From DASYSL01 sp036003365 (GTDB taxonomy: Bacteria > Eisenbacteria > RBG-16-71-46 > DASYSL01), in the NCBI GenBank assembly GCA_036003365.1, contig DASYSL010000137.1, forward strand, positions 1 through 13,200: a stretch of DNA of 13,200 bases. The letters are read 5' to 3'. The position numbers and the translations under genes are program-made. The notes beneath the pieces were generated by a model, which made no database searches, was not told where the DNA came from, and saw only the letters and a list, made by a program, of their open reading frames with translations. How positions within the stretch are numbered: the first letter of the stretch is position 1; the number at the start of each line of letters is the position of its first letter. Shown piece by piece: positions 9,601-13,200 of the stretch.

Positions 9601-9856
9601 ACGGGGGAGCGGAGTCGGGATCGATGGGCTGCGCACGCCCTACGGCAAGCTCAACTACACTTTGCGAGCGAAGGCTGGCGGAGCCGAAATGCACATCGAG
9701 GACGGGATCCGTGTGCCCTCTGGCGGCCTCGTGGTGCGCGCGCCGTCGCCCACCAAGGCCTTCCGCTCGGCCATCGTCAACGGAAAGACGACGCCGATCA
9801 ATGCGAGCGGGGAAGTGGTCGTGCGCGAAGTTCCTGCCGACATCCAGCTGCGCTAA
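6665..9856 (+). CDS. Secreted multidomain carbohydrate-active protein: N-terminal beta-sandwich CBM, F5/8-type C (discoidin) domain, C-terminal (alpha/alpha)6 glycosidase-like region
   Basis: A 1063-residue protein starting at TTG 6665, overlapping the permease stop (TTGA), with GGAG at 6652-6655. A Sec signal (MKTFVVLLLLALATPAWA, no lipobox Cys) sends it out of the cytoplasm. Residues about 20-175 resemble a galactose-binding-like carbohydrate-binding domain, with VLDAFEEVDGWE and ending VWLDQLTLEEL. Residues about 185-325 form an F5/8 type C/CBM32-like domain (ALDGNPRTGWN, WIRFDMG, ARYVRIVETS). A beta-rich linker domain follows, then from about 620 a helical glycosidase-like part with SYERSWIRDGSLT (Glu641, Asp647), ENDSNGEFIYLVAEYFRYTG and HSYWDDLFALRG (Asp774, Asp775). 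This recalls GH15/GH65/GH78-type six-hairpin enzymes, but I cannot place it in a named family. The acidic residues are candidates only. As operon partner of a beta-1,2-glucan-type enzyme and a sugar importer, it probably acts on the same glycan outside the membrane. Codons for residues about 460-598 differ sharply from the rest. Confidence 0.88.
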   Translation: MKTFVVLLLLALATPAWAAPTVLDAFEEVDGWEARPADGVELKLSKTDSFDGASLRLDFRFVKGGGYAVIHKKFDFDLPQNYRFKFRIRGTAPSENLEFKLIDSTGENVWWNNHRDFAFPASWDSVSLRKRHLSFAWGPIGGGEIHHVAAIEFAVTAGSGGQGTVWLDQLTLEELPVPNAKPLPIQAKASTSPGVEVDYPGTTTTLPLHSGGPDFALDGNPRTGWNALPGQRVNPWIRFDMGEVREFGGLVIDWIGGNPQAPHPYDVQTSEGDGNWRTVRRVAGLRPRDYLYLPESEARYVRIVETSVAPESPPRMLAEFKVEPVDWSSSLETFYAAIAKDAPRGTYPRGISGEQVFWTVVGADDARDEGLLSEDGAFEVGKRGFTIEPFLWANDTLHTWADAKTTQSLEDGYLPIPSVTQRWGPWELTTTSIAWPTSAAIRYRIRNRAAKEGGARLFVAVRPFQVNPPTQFLNTPGGVSHIESLVRDKTHLLVNGSWRVGYLTDPESFGAAQFDEGDITGFLRRGAVPAKQDMADPSGLASGAFLFPVNLAVGDSVDVGLRVFLKGITPINSDLLLDVPKASVTRELERVREDWRKSFDRVSIALPPAFDDIVKTLQAQIGDVLVNRDSGGIQPGSRSYERSWIRDGSLTSTALLRMGHEDAVKEFIEWFAPYLYADGKVPCCVDARGSDPVPENDSNGEFIYLVAEYFRYTGDRELAERMWPAVSHSAAYLDSMRQTHRTAEWRAKPEFFGLLPPSISHEGYSAKPMHSYWDDLFALRGFKDAAYLAGALGRNDEARRWAAARDEFQKDLVASMNASMATHKIDYIPGAADLGDFDATSTTIALEPVQGENALPHAALEQTFQRYYQFFRDRKMGKKTWDAFTPYEVRNIGAFIRLGWRDRAQELNDWFLKYRKPVGWRQWPEVVWHDERKPHFIGDLPHTWVGSDYVRSILDCFAYDRERDSTLVLAAGVPWTWVSRGSGVGIDGLRTPYGKLNYTLRAKAGGAEMHIEDGIRVPSGGLVVRAPSPTKAFRSAIVNGKTTPINASGEVVVREVPADIQLR
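8042..8456 (+). other. Intragenic low-GC, atypical-codon segment
   Basis: By hand count the seven lines covering 8041-8460 average about 55% GC, with two near 50% and one at 47%, against about 68-70% in the 60-base lines I counted on either side (7681-7740 and 8461-8520). Within it, codons such as TTA, CTA, AGA, ATA and AAA appear in frame, while flanking genes use almost only G/C-ending codons. The reading frame stays intact and the protein still reads as a plausible beta-rich domain, so it is expressed coding sequence of different composition, not a broken insertion. Edges are approximate. Confidence 0.7.
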
Positions 9857-9858
9857 TT

Positions 9859-9896
9859 CCTACCAAATTAGTAGGCGCACCCGTTTCAAGACGGGT
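9859..9896. terminator. Two tandem small hairpins between convergent genes, possible bidirectional terminator
   Basis: The 60-base gap between the operon end and the GH1 gene end contains a perfect inverted repeat CCTAC/GTAGG (9859-9863 and 9871-9875, 7-base loop) and then ACCCGT/ACGGGT (9879-9884 and 9891-9896, 6-base loop). Neither is followed by a T-run on either strand, so intrinsic termination would be weak. The position between convergent units is the main support. Confidence 0.4.
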
Positions 9897-9916
9897 TGAC
9901 CCCCATGTTCAGGGCC

Positions 9917-11269
9917 TCAAGCGGAAATCGCTGCCCCGTTCGACTCGATGACATCGTGATAGAAGTGATAGCTCGCCTTGGGCGTGCGTTTCTGGGTCTT
10001 GAAGTTCACGTGCACGAGGCCGAAGCGCAGCGAGTAGCCCTCGCCCCACTCGAAGTTGTCCAGGAGCGACCAGGCGAAGTAGCCCCGCAGGTCGACGCCG
10101 GCGGCGATGGCGTTCCGGGCGGCCGCGAGGTGGCCGCGGTAGTACTCGACGCGTACCGAGTCGTCGAGGCCGCCCGGGGGCGATTCGTCGGGATCGGGGG
10201 CGGCGAAGCCGTTCTCGGTGACGTACAAGGGTGCTGCGGCGTAGCGCTCGTGCACCCAGCGCAGGATGCGGGTGAGGCTCGGCGGGTGCGACTCCCAGCC
10301 GTTCTTCGAGTACACGCCGCCGGTCGGTTTGACGAGTGCCGCCTGCTCGGGCTTGCCGGCCGGGTCGTGCTTCATCACGCCGCGCTTGTAATAGTTGATG
10401 CCCAGGAAATCGATCGGCTGGCGAATCGACGCGAAGTCGCTCTCGGGAAACTCGGGCCAGTCGCGTCCGTACATCTGCGCCAGCTCTTCCGGATAGCGCC
10501 CGAAATACAACGGATCGAGATACTGCCGGTTCATGTACGCGTCCGAGCGCTCGGCCGCGGCCCGATCCTCAGGCGAATCGGTCGCGGCCTCCTTGGGCTC
10601 GAGATTGACCACGATGCCGACCTGGCTGGCCCACGGCCCGAGCCCGCGGAAGCGCTCGACCGCCGCGCCATGCGCGCGCAGCAGATTGTGCGAGGCGAGT
10701 GGCGTCTCGCGCCGGCTCTTGTGCCCGGGCGCGTGCACGCCGTGCAGATAGCCGGCGTCGGTGATCACCCACGGTTCGTTCAGCGTCGCCCACATGGGCA
10801 CGCGGTCGCCCATGGCGCGGAAGCACACCTCCGCGTAGTCGGCGAACCATCCCGCCACATCGCGGTTCACCCAGCCGCCCAGGTCGTCGATCGCTCCGGG
10901 CAGATCCCAGTGATACAAGGTGATCATCGGTTGAATGCCCGACTCGAGCAGCGTGTCGACGAGACGCTCGTAGAACGCGAGCCCGGCCGAGTTCACGCGC
11001 CCGCGGCCTTCGGGCAGCACGCGCGACCACGAGATGCTGAAGCGATAGGCGCCGAGCCCCAGCTCACCCATGAGCGCGATGTCTTCTTCGTAACGTCGGT
11101 AGTGGTCGCACGCGACGTCGCCGGTGTCACCGTTCTTGATGCGCCCGGCCTCGTGCGAGAAGCGATGCCAGATGCTCGCGCCCGCGCCATCGGCGAGCGG
11201 CGAGCCCTCGACCTGATACGCGGAGGTGGCGGCGCCCCAGAGAAAACCTTGGGGGAAGGAGTCGCCCAA
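9917..11269 (-). CDS. GH1 beta-glucosidase, cytoplasmic
   Basis: A 450-residue GH1 enzyme of usual family length with no signal peptide, so it acts in the cytoplasm. It begins FPQGFLWGAATSAYQVEG, the classic GH1 N-terminus. The acid/base Glu165 lies in ATLNEPWV and the nucleophile Glu352 in LYVTENGF. Gln19, His120-Trp121 (LYHWDLPG) and the C-terminal AWSLLDNFEWGEGY are the usual glucose-binding residues. It hydrolyses beta-linked gluco-oligosaccharides or aryl glucosides. Next to a putative beta-1,2-glucan operon, sophorose and short sophoro-oligosaccharides are likely substrates, but specificity cannot be read here. The start is taken as TTG 11269, five bases past the upstream stop. CTG 11278, overlapping that stop as CTGA, is an alternative adding three residues. 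Neither has a clear ribosome site, so translation is probably coupled to the deoxyhypusine synthase-like gene. Confidence 0.95.
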   Translation of the reverse strand: MGDSFPQGFLWGAATSAYQVEGSPLADGAGASIWHRFSHEAGRIKNGDTGDVACDHYRRYEEDIALMGELGLGAYRFSISWSRVLPEGRGRVNSAGLAFYERLVDTLLESGIQPMITLYHWDLPGAIDDLGGWVNRDVAGWFADYAEVCFRAMGDRVPMWATLNEPWVITDAGYLHGVHAPGHKSRRETPLASHNLLRAHGAAVERFRGLGPWASQVGIVVNLEPKEAATDSPEDRAAAERSDAYMNRQYLDPLYFGRYPEELAQMYGRDWPEFPESDFASIRQPIDFLGINYYKRGVMKHDPAGKPEQAALVKPTGGVYSKNGWESHPPSLTRILRWVHERYAAAPLYVTENGFAAPDPDESPPGGLDDSVRVEYYRGHLAAARNAIAAGVDLRGYFAWSLLDNFEWGEGYSLRFGLVHVNFKTQKRTPKASYHFYHDVIESNGAAISA

Positions 11270-11274
11270 GGCGC

Positions 11275-12402
11275 TCAGCGCCGCACTTCGGCCGAGGCCG
11301 CGCGCCCGCTGGCAAAGTAGGCGTCGCGCAGGCTGTCGATCAATTCGCCGCGGCGGTCGTACAAGCGGCGCAGCGGCCGCGGCTCGTGGCGTGCCAGCGC
11401 ATAGGAGGTGAGCAGCGGCAAGCCGATGGTGGCGTCGGCGTACGCGATCACGGTGCCGGGCAACTGGTCGGGATCGATCTTGCCCCAGCTCACGGCTTCG
11501 GCCGGCGTGGCGCCGGACAATCCGCCGGTGTCGGGGCGCGCGTCGGTGACGGCCAGGAAGTAATCGTGGCCCTTCTCGGAGATCCCGAGCACTTCCTGAA
11601 TCTGCGGCTCGGTCTGCAGCAGGAAGTTCTTGGGGCTGCCGCCGCCCAGGATCCACACCGCGCTCTTGCCGCCGCGCGACTTGGCATCCCACACGATGGC
11701 CGCCGTCTCGTTCACGTCGGCGTTGGGATCGAGCAGGAGACGATTGCCTTCGAGCGCTTTCGCCGCCACGTTCATGCCGATGGACGAATCGCCGGGCGAC
11801 GACGTGTAGATGGGTACGCCGTATTCCCACGCCGCCGCGAGCAAGGAGCGGTGCGAGAGCCCGAGCGCTTCCTCGCGTCCGCGCAGGTACTTGCCGCACA
11901 GATTGTGGAACTCGGCCGACGACATGGTGCGCTGGAAGTCGGGTCCCGAGATCAGCTCGCGAAAGAAGGCGTCGGTGTCGAGCAGCACCTGATAATCGAA
12001 CAGCACGTCGTAGATGCGCACCACGCCTTGCTCGCGCAGCACCACGTCGTCGACTTGGAACGAGCCGCGGTGCATCGAGAGGCCGAGCCCGAAGTGCGCG
12101 TCGTGATACAGGTTCGCGCCCGTGGACACGATCCAGTCGACGAAGCCTGCGCGCATGAGCGGAATGATGGCGCTCATACCCAAGCCGGCTGGCGTCAACG
12201 CGCCTGTCATCGACAATGCGACCGTGACCTCCGGCTCGAGCATGCGCTCGACGAGCAAGTGCGCGCCCTCGCGCAGGCGCGACGCGTTGTAGGCGAGGAA
12301 TGCGTTGTCCACCAGATCGGCGACGTGCTCCTTGCCGGTCAGGGGAGCGGGATCGATGGGCTGGCCGCGCAGGTGCGGACTGGACGATTTGGGAGGGTTC
12401 AC
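11275..12402 (-). CDS. dys: Deoxyhypusine synthase-like protein (DHS family)
   Basis: A 375-residue protein, close to the roughly 370 residues of eukaryotic deoxyhypusine synthase, and cytoplasmic. DHS uses NAD and spermidine to transfer an aminobutyl group. Seen here: SMTGALTPAGLG (64-75), VSTGANLYHDAHFGLGLSMH (92-111), GVPIYTSSPGDSSIG around 195-209, and GGGSPKNFLLQTEP with Lys258 at the position of the catalytic lysine that carries the imine intermediate. Bacteria lack eIF5A, the eukaryotic substrate, so the bacterial protein must do something else. Some relatives make homospermidine or related polyamines; the reaction here is unknown. The start is GTG 12402, with no Shine-Dalgarno but a promoter-like sequence immediately upstream, suggesting a leaderless mRNA. 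It is the first gene of a two-gene unit with the GH1 beta-glucosidase. I see no functional link to glucan use. Confidence 0.93.
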   Translation of the reverse strand: MNPPKSSSPHLRGQPIDPAPLTGKEHVADLVDNAFLAYNASRLREGAHLLVERMLEPEVTVALSMTGALTPAGLGMSAIIPLMRAGFVDWIVSTGANLYHDAHFGLGLSMHRGSFQVDDVVLREQGVVRIYDVLFDYQVLLDTDAFFRELISGPDFQRTMSSAEFHNLCGKYLRGREEALGLSHRSLLAAAWEYGVPIYTSSPGDSSIGMNVAAKALEGNRLLLDPNADVNETAAIVWDAKSRGGKSAVWILGGGSPKNFLLQTEPQIQEVLGISEKGHDYFLAVTDARPDTGGLSGATPAEAVSWGKIDPDQLPGTVIAYADATIGLPLLTSYALARHEPRPLRRLYDRRGELIDSLRDAYFASGRAASAEVRR

Positions 12403-12408
12403 GAGGGG

Positions 12409-12437
12409 AGTGTAGGCGCAGGGGGCGCGCGCGACAA
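12409..12437 (-). promoter_or_regulatory. Candidate sigma70-type promoter for the deoxyhypusine synthase-like gene, leaderless geometry
   Basis: Read on the minus strand: TTGTCG (12437-12432), a 17-base spacer, then TACACT (12414-12409). The GTG start follows six bases after the -10 box, so the predicted transcription start falls on or next to the first base of the start codon. The lack of any ribosome site before GTG 12402 agrees with a leaderless transcript. Confidence 0.5.
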
Positions 12438-12440
12438 CCT

Positions 12441-12468
12441 TTCACCCGCCTGCGTTTCGCGCTACGTT
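12441..12468 (+). promoter_or_regulatory. Weak candidate promoter for the EamA transporter gene
   Basis: TTCACC (12441-12446) and TACGTT (12463-12468) lie 16 bases apart, facing the EamA gene. Matches to consensus are only partial (4/6 and 3/6). The position in a 92-base divergent gap is the main reason to list it. Confidence 0.25.
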
Positions 12469-12484
12469 GGGCCGTCCGTCACAC

Positions 12485-12490
12485 GGAGGA
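12485..12490 (+). promoter_or_regulatory. Shine-Dalgarno GGAGGA for the EamA gene; no ATG/GTG/TTG start follows
   Basis: A strong GGAGGA precedes the transporter frame, but the codons after it are ACG, ATC, GCC, ATC, CCG, ACG. ATC at 12495 is best spaced (five bases after GGAGG). The next conventional start, GTG 12546, is too far and would cut into the first membrane helix. Confidence 0.6.
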
Positions 12491-12494
12491 AACG

Positions 12495-13200
12495 ATCGCC
12501 ATCCCGACGAAATTCGCGGGGGAATTCGCGGCTCTGGGCACCGCCGTGTGCTGGGCGGTGAGCGCCAATTTCTTCTCCGCGGCCGGGCGCAGGATGGGCT
12601 CCGCCATCCTGAACCGCTTGCGCCTGGTGCTGGGCGCCATCCTGCTCATGAGCGTCTTGTGGATCGTGAAGGGCTCGCCGTGGCCCGCCTGGGCGACCGC
12701 CTTCCAGATCGGCACGCTCGCGTTATCCGGACTCGTCGGGTTCGTATTCGGTGACAACTACAACTTTCGCTCGCTCGTCATTCTCGGGCCGGGGCGGGCG
12801 TCGTTGCTCTCATCCACCGCACCCATCTTCACGGTCATCATGGGCGTGTTTCTCCTGCACGAGCATCCCGGGCCCTTCCTGCTCGTGGGCCTCGCCATCA
12901 CGCTCGCGGGCGTCACATGGGTGATTCGCGAGCGCGGCTTCGACGAGCCGCCGCATCACGAAGGCTCGACCTGGATGGGCGTGATCGCGGGCCTGCTCGG
13001 GGCAATCGGGCAGGCCGGCGGCTTCGTGCTCTCGCGCGCCGCCGTGAAGACCGGCATCGATCCGCTCTCGGGCACGGTGATCCGCATCTCGACCGCGGCC
13101 GCGGCGATCTGGATCTGGACTCTGGCACGCAACCAAGGACGTCCGACGGTCGCCGCGCTCGCCGACCGGCGCGCGGCCGGGTTCATGTTGGGCGGCACCG
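12495..13200 (+). CDS. EamA/DMT-superfamily transporter (3' truncated by window end)
   Basis: An integral membrane protein that runs off the right edge; about 235 residues are visible. EamA proteins have ten helices in two repeats. The first repeat is seen from FAGEFAALGTAVCWAVSANF to about residue 135, with the typical GPGRASLLSSTAPIFTVIMG and FLLHEHPGP. A hydrophilic linker rich in His and Glu follows (RERGFDEPPHHEGS), and the second repeat begins MGVIAGLLGAIGQAGGFVLS. DMT transporters export metabolites such as amino acids; the substrate cannot be told. The gene is divergent from the deoxyhypusine synthase-like gene. The start is uncertain: GGAGGA at 12485-12490 points to ATC 12495, a very rare start codon. 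No ATG/GTG/TTG lies in frame between that site and GTG 12546, and I found none just upstream of it. Confidence 0.88.
   Translation, partial: MAIPTKFAGEFAALGTAVCWAVSANFFSAAGRRMGSAILNRLRLVLGAILLMSVLWIVKGSPWPAWATAFQIGTLALSGLVGFVFGDNYNFRSLVILGPGRASLLSSTAPIFTVIMGVFLLHEHPGPFLLVGLAITLAGVTWVIRERGFDEPPHHEGSTWMGVIAGLLGAIGQAGGFVLSRAAVKTGIDPLSGTVIRISTAAAAIWIWTLARNQGRPTVAALADRRAAGFMLGGT

Noticed and set aside
9857..9916. The convergent gap as a small RNA gene or attachment site.
   Set aside because: Only two short stems without promoter or T-run; a weak terminator explains them better.
9896..11320. A long plus-strand open frame (474 codons) across the GH1 gene.
   Set aside because: It is antisense to a GH1 enzyme with both catalytic glutamates intact and shows no domain of its own.
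11280..12445. The GH1 reading frame stays open far upstream, which could suggest an 842-residue fusion protein.
   Set aside because: The upstream part overlaps the deoxyhypusine synthase-like gene in another frame, is Arg/Ala-rich and low-complexity, and has no recognisable domain. The GH1 fold is complete from FPQGFLWG.

Overview
This is a high-GC window (roughly 65-75% GC in the lines I counted by hand). It is densely coding, with only two short intergenic gaps of about 60 and 90 bases. It looks like a chromosomal carbohydrate-metabolism region of a bacterium. Two proteins have lipoprotein signals, and there is a bacterial deoxyhypusine-synthase-like gene. This would fit a high-GC, probably diderm lineage of the FCB, Gemmatimonadota, Eisenbacteria, Acidobacteria or Myxococcota type, but I cannot name the organism from sequence alone. 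No mobile element, CRISPR array, rRNA or tRNA was seen.

Positions 2-9856 (+ strand) hold a tightly packed six-gene operon that starts upstream of the window. In order: (1) the C-terminal part of a GH94 protein closely resembling the phosphorylase-like end of cyclic beta-1,2-glucan synthases; (2) a PF10091/GH144-type glucoamylase-like lipoprotein, the family that contains endo-beta-1,2-glucanases; (3-5) a sugar ABC importer made of a lipoprotein binding protein and two MalF/MalG-type permeases; (6) a 1063-residue secreted multidomain protein with two galactose-binding-like beta-sandwich domains and a C-terminal (alpha/alpha)6-type glycosidase region that I cannot assign to a named GH family. 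Genes 2/3, 3/4, 4/5 and 5/6 overlap by four bases (GTGA, ATGA, ATGA, TTGA). No ABC ATPase is visible.

Positions 9917-12402 (- strand) hold a two-gene unit running toward the operon: a deoxyhypusine synthase-like gene followed immediately by a GH1 beta-glucosidase. The gap between the convergent units holds two small hairpins. Upstream of the deoxyhypusine synthase-like gene is a plausible sigma70-type promoter placed so that transcription would begin at the GTG start codon (leaderless). Diverging from it, an EamA/DMT-family transporter runs off the right edge.

The working model is a beta-1,2-glucan (sophoro-oligosaccharide) locus: the surface or periplasmic GH144-like enzyme and the secreted gene-6 protein cut and bind glucan, the ABC importer brings in oligosaccharides, GH94 and GH1 break them down in the cytoplasm. 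The caveat is that the GH94 part looks like a synthase C-terminus, so the operon could serve synthesis and turnover rather than scavenging. The best leads are gene 6, a codon-usage island inside it, and two genes whose start sites appear to use non-standard codons (CTG at 2220, ATC at 12495).
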